Source: Pyrinomonadaceae bacterium (GTDB taxonomy: Bacteria; Acidobacteriota; Blastocatellia; Pyrinomonadales; Pyrinomonadaceae). From it: a DNA stretch of 42,978 nucleotides. Shown piece after piece: positions 6,581-15,345 of this stretch; position 1 is the first letter of the stretch, and the number at the start of each line of letters is the position of its first letter. The translations under genes were made by a program, and so were the position numbers. Below the pieces are notes generated by a model. It saw nothing but the letters and a program-made list of their open reading frames with translations, was not told where the DNA came from and made no database searches. Location of the stretch: contig JACCUI010000056.1 of assembly GCA_013811945.1 (NCBI GenBank), forward strand, positions 1-42,978, given 5' to 3'.

Positions 6581-9500
6581 ATGAGTTATGACTCTCTGGG
6601 TCGGATCGCCGCGGCCGAAGATGCGCTCGGGCGCACGACCCGATATGAGTATGCGGGCGAGAGCTCGACCGTGAACGCAATCATTCTCGCAGATGGAACT
6701 CGACAGGAGTTTGAGTATGACAGCGAGAACAACCTCACCGGCATCAAGACCGGCGGCAAAATTGTCAGCGCCTTGACCTATAACCCGGAGGGAAGCATCG
6801 CCAGCGCCAAAGAGCCGGGAGCTAAGCAACGAAAGTTCACATACCATCCGAACGGCCTCGTCAAGTCCGAGGCGAATGCGGTTGGCGAGACTACGCAATT
6901 TGAATATGACATCAGTGGAAACCTTGTGCGCGAGACGAATCCGCTCGGAGGCGTAACCGTACGCAGTTACGACCCGCAAGACAGGATTGTGAGTCTGACC
7001 GACCCAGCCGGAGCGACTACTCGCTACGAGTATGACGCTCGCGGCCGACTCATAAGAGAGACAGATCCCGCCAGTGGCGTAACCACGTTCGAATACGACG
7101 CGCGAGGGAGGCTCATCGTCGAGACGAATCCGGCGGGCCAGGTGACGCGCTACGAATACACGGCCGTGGACAAGATCGCCAAAGTAATCAAGCCGGGCAA
7201 TCAGACAGAAAGTTATAGCTATGACCTGGCCGGGAATTTGACTGCGCGGACCGATCATCTGGGGCGAACGACCAAGTTTGAGCATGACCCGGCGGGACGG
7301 GTCACCCGCGAGCAATGGCCCACCGGCCTTGGAGTGCGCTATCGCTACGACGCCGCAGGAAACCTTCTGGCTGTTGAAGACAGCACCGGCGCCAGGAGCG
7401 AGTATCAAACCGACGCCTTTGGACAGACTACAGCTCGCGTCGATCCCGATGGAGGAAAAGTCCAGTACCGCTATGACGCGCTCGGGAATTTGCTTGCCGA
7501 GACCGATCCGCTCGGTCGCCTCAAACAATTCACATACACGGCTGACGGTGATTTGACTCAGGTAGCGGAGTCGTCGCGCGACGAGGCGCGTTATGAATAT
7601 GACGCAGCGGGCCGGATCGTAGCCATCCGTCGTCCCAGCGGTGGAGTTAATCGCTTCACTTACGACCGGATGGGCAATCTGCTCACCGCAACTGACCCGC
7701 TCGGCAACGTTAAACGCTACAGCTATAACAGCGCCGGTCAATTGCTGAGTTCGACGGACGCGACGAACAAAGTGACGCAATACGTTTACGACAAGGCCGG
7801 CCGCAGAGTTCAGAAGCAACTGCCGGATGGAAAGCGCGTCACCTATAAGTATGACGCGCTCGGAAGAATGACAGAGGCAGACGATGGCGCTTTCCCCGTG
7901 CGCGTTAGTTATGACCAGGCGGGCAACCTCAAGCAGGTGGAGTACGCAGCCATCAAGAAATCTATCGCTTATGAATACGACATACACGGCCTACGGACTC
8001 GGATGACGGCGCCGGATGGCCGTGAGATTCGCTATGAGTATGATCCACTGAAAAGGCTGTCTGCCGTTGTCATGCCGGACGGAAGCAGGGTAGCGCTCAG
8101 TTATGACACGAAGAGTCGGATTCAGTCGGTCGTCTATCCGAATGGAATAACAGGGCAATGGAGTTATAACGCATACGGTCAGACTGCAAAGATCAGCTAT
8201 CAAGATAAGAGCGGCAAGGCTGTAGCCGGATCGTCATACCGCTACGATCTGGTTGGGAACGCTGTAGAGCGGCAAGATGCGCAGGGCCAAGCTTCGCGGT
8301 TTGTATATGACGCGGCGGACCAACTCATCGAAGAGACTAATCCGACCTACTCCACTAAGTATCGCTACGCAGCAGGAGGGAATCGCGCCGCAGTCGAAGA
8401 AGGCGCACGGGTTAGCCAATATAAGCACGATGCGGCCGACCGGCTCATCGAAGCCGGACAAGAGCGGCTGTCTTACGATCCAAATGGGAACCTGATCGGC
8501 CGGAAGGGGCCAAGCGGATCTGTCGTATACGAGTATGACGCAGCGAATCAGCTGGTAAAGGTTGTTTCGGTTGATGGAGCAATCACGCAGTTCGGATACG
8601 CGCCTACGGGTGAGCGCGTTTGGCGGCGGGACAACAATGGCGTCACCTACTTCATCTACGACGGTCTTAATCTAATTGCGGAACTGGGTGAGGATCTTCG
8701 CACTAAAGCGACTTTCGTACATGGATTTGGGATCGACCGGCCCTTCGCGACGTTGCAAGAGACACAGAGCTTCTACTACTTATCAGACCGCTTAGGAAGC
8801 GTCACACATCTGACGGACGCTGCCGGCAAAGTGGCGGCGTCCTACGCCTATGATGCGTTTGGAAAAATCAAAGCGAAGCAGGGAACAATTGCCAGTCCCT
8901 TCGGCTTCACCGGACGCGAGCTTGACCCTACCGGACTTTATTACTACAGGGCGCGTTATTACGACCCCTCGCTCGGCCGCTTTCTCTCCACTGATTTGAT
9001 CCCCGCACGGCTGGACGAGCCGTTGGAACAGAACGCTTATCTTTATGTTCGGAATAACCCGGTCGGCTTTGTTGATCCACTAGGACTCGACAGCTTTGCT
9101 CCTGAATACCTTGCGGGCCAAAGCGATGAAAGCCTCATCTTGTTTTTTCGGGGTGCCAGGGGAGATTTCAATACTCAACAGCAAGTTTACCGTGCTATGC
9201 GGAGTCGCGGAATGGGCACTCCAAAGGGCGATCAGTCGTTTTTTGCTCGTCCGGTCGCCGTTCCGCGAAGTTTTGAAGGCCCGAGGCCATTGGAATGGGA
9301 ACCTGGATCTCCTCCGGCTTTAGAGAAAGCGCCGCTCCCGGGCGCGCAAAAGGTTGTGGGCAAACCTGGCCAAGCTGCAACAAACCTGAACCCTGGCGAG
9401 ACTGGTGCTGCCATACCGAAGCCGGGGCCGGCTGGCTCCAATACTCAACAAGTAGGAGACGCGCTTAACAAAGGAAACACGCTACGAGGCCCAGCCGCAA

Positions 9501-10573
9501 AAGCCGCCGGCGCTGGCCCCTGGAAGGGTTTGCTGGGTGTCGACCCTAAGGGCTGGCAAATTGACCCTCGGATTTCCCGCGCGGGCCTTGCGGCTGGACT
9601 GGCTGCGGCTGCGGCTGATTGTTGGCGCAGCGGGTTGAGTGAATGCGGTCCAAGGATAGTTGGCGGCGTCGTGGTGGGAGGCGGTATTTACGGGGGAATC
9701 GCCTTGGCCGCTGGTACAGCAGTGGCAGGACCCGTCACCGCAATCCTGGGAGGAGCACTCGCCTGGAAGGAAGTCGGTACTGAACTAGCCCAGGGCAGAA
9801 CCGATGAGAAGCAACGTCTGGAACAGGAGCAAGCCCGGCAGGCTCAAGAGGCGGTGAACCTCAAAAACCGCGAGCTGTTCTACACACGGATTGAGCAATT
9901 GCGCAGCAAGATCAACGCCCTAAAGAAGCACCAGGACGCGATTACACAGAACTTGCCACTGGCACAACAGCAGGCGGCCGTCGCCGAGGCTGCGGCGGGC
10001 GGGGCTGCGTCCAGCTTGGATGGATTGCGAACTACCAAGACACGGAGAGCGGAGATAAGTGAGTCGGTTTGTGCGACCATTAACACCAATAAACCAGCAA
10101 CCATAAAGACTGAGATCGACGCACTGGCAGCTCAAGCCGAACAGTTGCAGCGGGACAGCGATCGCCTATTCAATGAGGGGAAGCAACTCGCCGATAATTG
10201 TGCGTCGCTTGCAGACGCGCAAGCGGCTCAAGACAAGTACAACAGAATCAAAACGCTGCTGGGCCAGGTGGTCGTGTTGAAGAGGCAAGCCGACCAGAAG
10301 CAGGTCCTTCTTGGGCAAATTCGAACTACCTTAGAAACTCTCAAAGGACAGTCTCCGGCCTCAGTTACTACGGATGTTGCCGACAAGGCGCTCGAAGCCG
10401 AGACTGCTGCAAAAGAAGCAAGTCGACTAATGACACACGTCGTAGACGCGATACCGGTGCTCGAGGCCGGCAAGGTAGAGCTTCGCCGTGAAATCAATGC
10501 CTTGCACAGTGCGGTCCCACAGGCTCTGTTGGGGACATACAGGATCGATTTAACGAACTACACGGTTTGTTGA
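6581..10573 (+). CDS. RHS/YD-repeat protein, part 2 of 3 (repeat shell and core)
   Basis: The frame is open from about 6507; the ATG at 6581 is an internal codon and not a true start. It carries a long series of YD repeats (YEYDARGRLIRETDP and variants) that in RHS/Tc toxin proteins build a hollow beta shell. The RHS core signature lies at about residues 735-838 (RYYDPSLGRF, then NAYLYVRNNPVGFVDPLGL). After the DPLGL boundary, where variable toxin tips usually begin, comes a Pro/Gly-rich linker, a Gly/Ala hydrophobic segment (nt 9580-9780) and a long Gln/Ala coiled coil with scattered cysteines. No known toxin domain was recognised. A second frame break near 10491 links it to part 3. Confidence 0.88.
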   Translation: MSYDSLGRIAAAEDALGRTTRYEYAGESSTVNAIILADGTRQEFEYDSENNLTGIKTGGKIVSALTYNPEGSIASAKEPGAKQRKFTYHPNGLVKSEANAVGETTQFEYDISGNLVRETNPLGGVTVRSYDPQDRIVSLTDPAGATTRYEYDARGRLIRETDPASGVTTFEYDARGRLIVETNPAGQVTRYEYTAVDKIAKVIKPGNQTESYSYDLAGNLTARTDHLGRTTKFEHDPAGRVTREQWPTGLGVRYRYDAAGNLLAVEDSTGARSEYQTDAFGQTTARVDPDGGKVQYRYDALGNLLAETDPLGRLKQFTYTADGDLTQVAESSRDEARYEYDAAGRIVAIRRPSGGVNRFTYDRMGNLLTATDPLGNVKRYSYNSAGQLLSSTDATNKVTQYVYDKAGRRVQKQLPDGKRVTYKYDALGRMTEADDGAFPVRVSYDQAGNLKQVEYAAIKKSIAYEYDIHGLRTRMTAPDGREIRYEYDPLKRLSAVVMPDGSRVALSYDTKSRIQSVVYPNGITGQWSYNAYGQTAKISYQDKSGKAVAGSSYRYDLVGNAVERQDAQGQASRFVYDAADQLIEETNPTYSTKYRYAAGGNRAAVEEGARVSQYKHDAADRLIEAGQERLSYDPNGNLIGRKGPSGSVVYEYDAANQLVKVVSVDGAITQFGYAPTGERVWRRDNNGVTYFIYDGLNLIAELGEDLRTKATFVHGFGIDRPFATLQETQSFYYLSDRLGSVTHLTDAAGKVAASYAYDAFGKIKAKQGTIASPFGFTGRELDPTGLYYYRARYYDPSLGRFLSTDLIPARLDEPLEQNAYLYVRNNPVGFVDPLGLDSFAPEYLAGQSDESLILFFRGARGDFNTQQQVYRAMRSRGMGTPKGDQSFFARPVAVPRSFEGPRPLEWEPGSPPALEKAPLPGAQKVVGKPGQAATNLNPGETGAAIPKPGPAGSNTQQVGDALNKGNTLRGPAAKAAGAGPWKGLLGVDPKGWQIDPRISRAGLAAGLAAAAADCWRSGLSECGPRIVGGVVVGGGIYGGIALAAGTAVAGPVTAILGGALAWKEVGTELAQGRTDEKQRLEQEQARQAQEAVNLKNRELFYTRIEQLRSKINALKKHQDAITQNLPLAQQQAAVAEAAAGGAASSLDGLRTTKTRRAEISESVCATINTNKPATIKTEIDALAAQAEQLQRDSDRLFNEGKQLADNCASLADAQAAQDKYNRIKTLLGQVVVLKRQADQKQVLLGQIRTTLETLKGQSPASVTTDVADKALEAETAAKEASRLMTHVVDAIPVLEAGKVELRREINALHSAVPQALLGTYRIDLTNYTVC

Positions 10574-12390
10574 GTTCGGTGACTACCTATCCGGCCCTCG
10601 TCAGATATGATCACCAGGCCCAGGACCATGCCAAACGCGCTGCACTCCACCGGGAGGAAGCACTCAGGCTACTGCAAGCCGATAATTTAGCTTTCCCTTG
10701 TCAGACCGAGATTCCGTCCGCTGATGCGGCCATCCAGCGGATAGACAAGGCCGTTACGATGATGGGGCTGACTGACCCGGCCGTTTTGCTCCAGCAAGCG
10801 CAGGTTTGTGAGGCCAGCGCCAAATGCATTCCCGTCATTAACCAAGCCCGACAACAACTCGAACAACTTCAAATTGAAGAAGGACAAGCGGCTATCACTC
10901 AAGCGCGCCAGCAGGGGTGCAATGTCACAGGGCTTGAGAATACGCTCGATTACTATCGAACGATTCGTGACGCCGCCGCTCTTTTATTCAACGCTAAGGA
11001 GCAGTGTAAATTTCAGGAGGGCGTGGCCTTCGCGCAGAAAATGCCGGCATCCATACAGAACAGTCCCTGGATAGCGAACTTTCTGAATGAAGTTCGCGCC
11101 GGTCTCGCGGCACAGCAGCAAGTAGAGCAACTCGTCACAAAGGCCACTGTTGCCGCCGACGCCGCGAATAGTTTGGTGCTGCGTAACAGGTACGAAGAAT
11201 CCCGAAAACTATTCGCGCAAGCCGACGGCTTTATCGCGCAAGCCGATCCAATCGCCGCGCCTTATCCTTGTCTGGTTGAAAGGATGAACCGGTATAAGGG
11301 CGAATACAACAGGCTCAAGCAGTCAGCTAATAATATCAGCGGGGGGCAAGGAGCAGGCACCGGCGGATCGGACGAGAAGCCGACAGACGAAGTGCCCGGA
11401 GCGTTGGGAGCGCCGGTTGACAAGCCGCAGGTAGAAGAGATTCCCGACGAAGCGATCAGCACGAACCCGACCACTCCCGCCAAAGCTGAGGAGGGCGGAT
11501 TCTGGGATACCGTCAAGGGGAAGGCCGCAAAGGAGAAGGAGAGGATCGCAAATTCGGCGAAAGGAACCAAGCCGCCGCCGACTGTGGAAGAGATTCCCGA
11601 CGAGGCCATCAGCGAGGCCACGGAAGGCGGTGACATTCTTGACAAGGCGCGCAAAAGAGGTGAGAAGCCAGTGGTCGAAGAGATTCCTGACGAAGCTATC
11701 GCGCGGAATACGAACCCCGGCGGTGTCGGCAAACCGGGCGACCGCCGAAGCCGTCAGCCCGTGGTCGAGGAGATTCCCGACGATGCAGTCGGCGCGACGA
11801 CCGCGAGTAACAGACCCCCACGCGGGGGGAATAATCCGCCCCCGACGATTGAGGAAATTCCCGAAGAGGCCACGGCGACGACATCGAACTCCGAGAAGAA
11901 GCCGCCTAAAGCAAACAAGCCGCCGCGGACGGGGCCGGATAAGGCTACGCGCCTGGGCGGACTGCTGCGCGATATTTTAACCGGGGGCAACCCGCCTCCG
12001 GTCAACAACCCGCCTCCGGGCAACCCGCCGGCAGGCAATTCGGGCGGTCTTGATCTTACGGGCACCTGGACCGTTACTGTGAGCTGTTGCAATGTTCAGG
12101 AAAGCACTTCCATCGACACATTCCGCTATGAGATCAGCGCAGCGGGCAATCGCTTATGGCACGTGCGAGAGACGCTGACTGCGACCAGCTCTACCTACAA
12201 GGAAACGATAGGTCGAACAAAAGAATATACATTGCGCGTGGCGGACGAGGGCAGTGGCAGAATGCGCATCTTTACTAGTGACTGGGAGGGCCGACCAATT
12301 GAGCCGACAGGCACATACAGTCAAGCCGAGTTCTCGGTCGTATATACCGACGGCACCTTCCGAATGTCAATAACCGGCAGACGGCAATAA
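10567..12390 (+). CDS. RHS/YD-repeat protein, part 3 of 3 (coiled coil, EEIPDEA repeats, C-terminal module)
   Basis: The frame is open from 10492, has no ribosome-binding site, and its first possible start is a TTG inside the end of part 2. Upstream codons in this frame (DIQDRFNELHGLLSSV) read like a continuation of the part 2 coiled coil. One extra A in the AAA run at 10491-10493 would join them. The segment holds about 250 residues of Ala/Gln-rich helix with several cysteines, then five EEIPDEA-type motifs in a low-complexity linker. A Pro/Asn-rich stretch and a 110-residue beta-rich module follow, opening LTGTWTVTVSCC and ending SITGRRQ. If it is a separate gene, its start is unclear. Confidence 0.75.
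   Translation: MLSSVTTYPALVRYDHQAQDHAKRAALHREEALRLLQADNLAFPCQTEIPSADAAIQRIDKAVTMMGLTDPAVLLQQAQVCEASAKCIPVINQARQQLEQLQIEEGQAAITQARQQGCNVTGLENTLDYYRTIRDAAALLFNAKEQCKFQEGVAFAQKMPASIQNSPWIANFLNEVRAGLAAQQQVEQLVTKATVAADAANSLVLRNRYEESRKLFAQADGFIAQADPIAAPYPCLVERMNRYKGEYNRLKQSANNISGGQGAGTGGSDEKPTDEVPGALGAPVDKPQVEEIPDEAISTNPTTPAKAEEGGFWDTVKGKAAKEKERIANSAKGTKPPPTVEEIPDEAISEATEGGDILDKARKRGEKPVVEEIPDEAIARNTNPGGVGKPGDRRSRQPVVEEIPDDAVGATTASNRPPRGGNNPPPTIEEIPEEATATTSNSEKKPPKANKPPRTGPDKATRLGGLLRDILTGGNPPPVNNPPPGNPPAGNSGGLDLTGTWTVTVSCCNVQESTSIDTFRYEISAAGNRLWHVRETLTATSSTYKETIGRTKEYTLRVADEGSGRMRIFTSDWEGRPIEPTGTYSQAEFSVVYTDGTFRMSITGRRQ
11431..11874 (+). repeat. Five EEIPDEA-type coding repeats
   Basis: The nonapeptide VEEIPDEAI or a close variant is encoded at 11431-11457, 11584-11610, 11674-11700, 11764-11790 and 11848-11874. 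The last two read VEEIPDDAV and IEEIPEEAT. The linkers between them are unrelated and vary in length, while the acidic motif is kept. This suggests a short binding motif used several times. Confidence 0.85.
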
Positions 12391-12456
12391 GCCCCGTACA
12401 TCTCGCGCACTGCTCCGGCGAGAGTTAATAATTTTGACGAGAGGAGTTAATGAGCG

Positions 12457-13374
12457 ATGCTGAACAAGTCACCGTCCTCAATCGTTTTCCTGCTACTCGC
12501 CTGCGTCACCAGCCTCGGGCAAGCCTCCTACAAGGGACTGACGCCCGGCCAGAGCACGCGCGCGGATGTCGAGCGGGTGTTGGGTCAGCCCGTCAAAGAC
12601 GTGAGCAAGACTCTAGTCGAGTACGAGTCACCCGAAGACGCGCCGCGGCTTTACGTGCAATACCGCGATGAGTCGCCCGCGGCGATTGTCCAGCGCATCG
12701 AGCTAACTTGCTTCACGGACCGGAGTGACTCCCGTTTGGCGTATGACCGGTGTACTTCCGCCCTTAATCCTGAGCAACTGCAGGGAGTGCTAGCGGACGT
12801 AGAATCCAGGACTCCCAAACAGCAGGGCCTGGTAATCGTTCGATACTTCGGCGCTCCCCGGTTCATAGTGTGGACAGACATCGCGAAAGGCACCGGCGCT
12901 GAAGACAGGCTGGCGTTCTACTCGAAGGGGTTCTACGAGAGCGTCGTGCCCAGGGGTGGTTGCACCGGCACGATCCTCGGGACGTCGCAGACGGAGCGCG
13001 GGCGCATGACCGTCGTGAAGGTGGGCGATAGCGGCATACAAGGCACCTACTCGAAAAACAACGGCAGCTTCAGCCTCAAACAGGTGAGCGGCGGCTACAT
13101 GGGGGAGTGGAAGGACCATACAGGCTCCGGGACGATGGCGCTCATGCTTTACGATAACTCCTTCACCGCGAGCTTGTCTCGCGGCGCAGCAGCTCCCGTG
13201 TCATCGAAGCAATCCCCCGCCCGTTCAAAGGTTGGATCAGAGATTGAGAAGATCCTCAAGTCAGGTACGGGCGCGGCGGTCGGAGCGATCATCACCGAAC
13301 CTTCAGAACCTTCGTTGTCACGCATAACGGGGCTTCCGCCGGGAGAGCCTCTGACAGGCAAGTGCGTCCCGTAA
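12457..13374 (+). CDS. Secreted BamE/SmpA-like protein with GKCVP tail, paralogue 1
   Basis: This 305-aa protein has a signal peptide ending near SLGQA. The next domain opens SYKGLTPGQSTRADVERVLG, like the BamE/SmpA pattern in which a short GxT helix precedes LGxP. A middle region follows with GGCTGT and a beta-rich repeat (GIQGTYSKNNGSF, GYMGEWKDHTGSG), then a variable linker and the fixed tail GLPPGEPLTGKCVP. Cysteines fall at conserved places in all three paralogues, which allows two disulphides. The start at 12457 follows GAGGAG at 10-nt spacing and aligns with the two other copies. It is the first of a tandem array with gaps of 45-47 bp. Function is unknown; it follows the RHS gene by 66 bp and may be co-transcribed. 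Confidence 0.82.
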   Translation: MLNKSPSSIVFLLLACVTSLGQASYKGLTPGQSTRADVERVLGQPVKDVSKTLVEYESPEDAPRLYVQYRDESPAAIVQRIELTCFTDRSDSRLAYDRCTSALNPEQLQGVLADVESRTPKQQGLVIVRYFGAPRFIVWTDIAKGTGAEDRLAFYSKGFYESVVPRGGCTGTILGTSQTERGRMTVVKVGDSGIQGTYSKNNGSFSLKQVSGGYMGEWKDHTGSGTMALMLYDNSFTASLSRGAAAPVSSKQSPARSKVGSEIEKILKSGTGAAVGAIITEPSEPSLSRITGLPPGEPLTGKCVP

Positions 13375-13421
13375 GCCGGTTGGCTATGATCATAAAGCTC
13401 GGCGCGAAGGAGTGAATACTT

Positions 13422-14357
13422 ATGAATAAGATATTAACCACCATCACGGTCCTACTATTCGCCTGCGCCACCTGCGTCGGGCAAAGCTCCTACAAGGGCC
13501 TGACGCCCGGCCAGAGCACGCGCGCTGATGTCGAGCGTGTGTTGGGTCAGCCCGTCAAGAGTGTGAGCAAGACTCTCGTCGAGTACGAGTCACCCGAAGA
13601 TGATGTGCGGAGACTTTACGTGCAGTACCGCAATGAGTCGCCCACGGCGATTGTCGAGCGCATCGAGCGAACCTGCGTCAATGACGGGAGTGACGCGCAC
13701 GACACGTGTGGACCCGCACTCAATCTTGGGCCACTACAGGGAGTGCTGGAGGACATAGAAAAATCTTCTAGCGATGTCAAACAGCAGGCTCCAGGATTCG
13801 TTCGATACTACGGCGCTCCCCGTTTCATGGTATTTACCCTCATCGCGAAAGGCACTAACACTGATGAGAGGCTGGCGTTCTACTCGAAGGAGTTGTACGA
13901 GAGCGTCGTGCCCAAGAGCGGCTGCACCGGCACGATCTTCGGCACGTGGCAGACTGACCGCGGGCGCATGACTGTCCAGAGAGTGGGTGATAGCGGCGTA
14001 CAGGGCACTTACTCAAAAAACAACGGCACCTTCAGCCTCCGGGTTGTAGAAAGAGGAGGCTATCAAGGAACGTGGAAGGACAATACCGGCACCGGCGAAA
14101 TGACGCTTCTGCATGACAGAGATACGTTCAGCGCGACGTGGACAGGGCCTGGAGCCAGAGTGCCGCCGAACGAAACTCAAAAGCCTTCGGTTAGTAAAGA
14201 GAGAGAGCAGATAGGTGCGACAGTCAGGGCGATGATTGAGAAGATTGAGAAGTCAGGCAAAGGCGCCGCGATCGGGGCGACTACCCCTGATGAGCCTTCG
14301 CTACGCAATAAGGGTCTTCCGCCGGGCGAGCCTTGGAGGGGTAAATGTGTCCCCTAG
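13422..14357 (+). CDS. Secreted BamE/SmpA-like protein with GKCVP tail, paralogue 2
   Basis: This 311-aa product shares its domain order with the copies on either side. The signal peptide (core TVLLFACATCVGQ) is followed by the LTPGQSTRADVERVLGQPV domain. The module around SGCTGTIFGTWQTDRGRM, GVQGTYSKNNGTF and GYQGTWKDNTGTG comes next, then a divergent charged linker and GLPPGEPWRGKCVP. The upstream AAGGAGTGAATACTT-ATG arrangement is the same as in paralogue 3, so the duplicated unit includes its own ribosome-binding site. The first 60 bp are almost identical to paralogue 3, while the linker near residue 260 has drifted freely. This points to selection on the N-terminal domain, the barrel-like module and the tail. 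Confidence 0.82.
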   Translation: MNKILTTITVLLFACATCVGQSSYKGLTPGQSTRADVERVLGQPVKSVSKTLVEYESPEDDVRRLYVQYRNESPTAIVERIERTCVNDGSDAHDTCGPALNLGPLQGVLEDIEKSSSDVKQQAPGFVRYYGAPRFMVFTLIAKGTNTDERLAFYSKELYESVVPKSGCTGTIFGTWQTDRGRMTVQRVGDSGVQGTYSKNNGTFSLRVVERGGYQGTWKDNTGTGEMTLLHDRDTFSATWTGPGARVPPNETQKPSVSKEREQIGATVRAMIEKIEKSGKGAAIGATTPDEPSLRNKGLPPGEPWRGKCVP

Positions 14358-14402
14358 TCGGGCGGCGACGATCAAAAGTTCGGCGCAAAGGAGTGAATAC
14401 TT

Positions 14403-15281
14403 ATGAATAAGATATTAACCACCATCACGTTCCTACTATTCGCCTGCGCGACCTGCGTCGGGCAAAGCTCATACAAAGGACTGACGCCCGGCCGGAGCAC
14501 GCGCGCCGACGCGGAGCGCGTGTTGGGTCAGCCCGTCAAGAGTTTGAGTAAGACTCTGGTCCAGTATGAGTCGTCGGAAGAAGTGGTGAAGGTTTTCGTG
14601 CAGTATCGGGATGAGTCGCCCGCGGCCGTCGTCGAGCGCATCGAGCTAACGTGCTCCGAGGTGGGGGGGGACGCGCACGACACGTGTGGACCCGCACTCA
14701 ATCTTGGGCCGCTACAGGGAGTGCTGGAGGACGCGCACGTATTTTCCCGCACGGGATCCATTGCATACTACGGCGCTCCCCGGTTCATAGCAAAAACCGT
14801 CTTCCAGAAAGCCTCCGACGGTGATTTCAGGCTGGCGAACTACTCGAAGAAGTTGTACGAGAGCGCTGTGCCCAAGAGCGGTTGCACCGGCACGATCTTC
14901 GGCACGTGGGAGACCGAGCGGGGGCGTGTGAATATCCGAAGGGTGGGAGATAGCGGCATACAAGGAACCTACGTGAGGAACAACGGCACCTTCAGCCTCA
15001 AGCCGGAGAGGGACGACTACAACACAGGCGGCTACGTCGGGGAGTGGAAGGACGACACCGGCTCCGGGGCGATGGCGCTAGTGCGCTACGGCAATAACTT
15101 CAGCGCGAGCTTGTCTCGTGGTTCAGAAGCTGCGATTTCGTCGAATAAGCGCACAGAGGATCCATCCATCGGTGCCATCAGCCCGGAAAACCGGGAGCCT
15201 GAGAAACTCAACAAGGAAAGAATGCTGGCTAGAGATGGGCTTCCGCCTGGAGAGCCGCTGACAGGCAAGTGCGTTCCGTAG
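14403..15281 (+). CDS. Secreted BamE/SmpA-like protein with GKCVP tail, paralogue 3
   Basis: This 292-aa product is the shortest of the three. The signal peptide and first domain match paralogue 2 closely, with ADAER replacing ADVER. The middle keeps SGCTGTIFGTWETERGRV, GIQGTYVRNNGTF and GYVGEWKDDTGSG, and the tail is GLPPGEPLTGKCVP. The conserved cysteines are TCSE, DTCGPALN, SGCTGT and GKCVP. A 45-bp spacer leads to a fourth copy that stops after its first few codons. If the three proteins protect against, or bind, parts of the neighbouring RHS protein, their number could reflect variants of it, but no direct evidence supports this. Confidence 0.82.
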   Translation: MNKILTTITFLLFACATCVGQSSYKGLTPGRSTRADAERVLGQPVKSLSKTLVQYESSEEVVKVFVQYRDESPAAVVERIELTCSEVGGDAHDTCGPALNLGPLQGVLEDAHVFSRTGSIAYYGAPRFIAKTVFQKASDGDFRLANYSKKLYESAVPKSGCTGTIFGTWETERGRVNIRRVGDSGIQGTYVRNNGTFSLKPERDDYNTGGYVGEWKDDTGSGAMALVRYGNNFSASLSRGSEAAISSNKRTEDPSIGAISPENREPEKLNKERMLARDGLPPGEPLTGKCVP

Positions 15282-15326
15282 CCGGCTGGCGACGATCAAA
15301 AGCTCCGGGCGAAGGAGTGAAGATTT

Positions 15327-15345
15327 ATGAGTAAGGTATTCACCA
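15327..15345 (+). pseudogene. Stub of a fourth tandem paralogue
   Basis: The spacer at 15282-15326 and the first codons after the ATG at 15327 match the 5' region of paralogues 2 and 3 (AAGGAGTGA, then an ATG-AGT-AAG-GTA-TTC-ACC start). The match then breaks and integrase sequence begins. The array therefore once ran further, and a deletion or recombination joined it to the recombinase gene. Confidence 0.65.

Noticed and set aside
6551..7987. A 478-codon minus-strand frame opposite the RHS repeats
   Set aside because: Its repeated pattern mirrors the YD repeats on the other strand; it is a shadow and not a gene.
11431..11874. Considered the EEIPDEA repeats as a CRISPR-like or simple DNA repeat
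   Set aside because: The DNA copies differ at codon third positions while the peptide is kept and spacers vary in length, so it is a protein-level repeat.
12457..15281. Considered the three paralogues as cytoplasmic immunity proteins for the RHS protein
   Set aside because: All three have clear signal peptides, and the RHS protein has no recognised toxin domain, so an immunity role is not supported.
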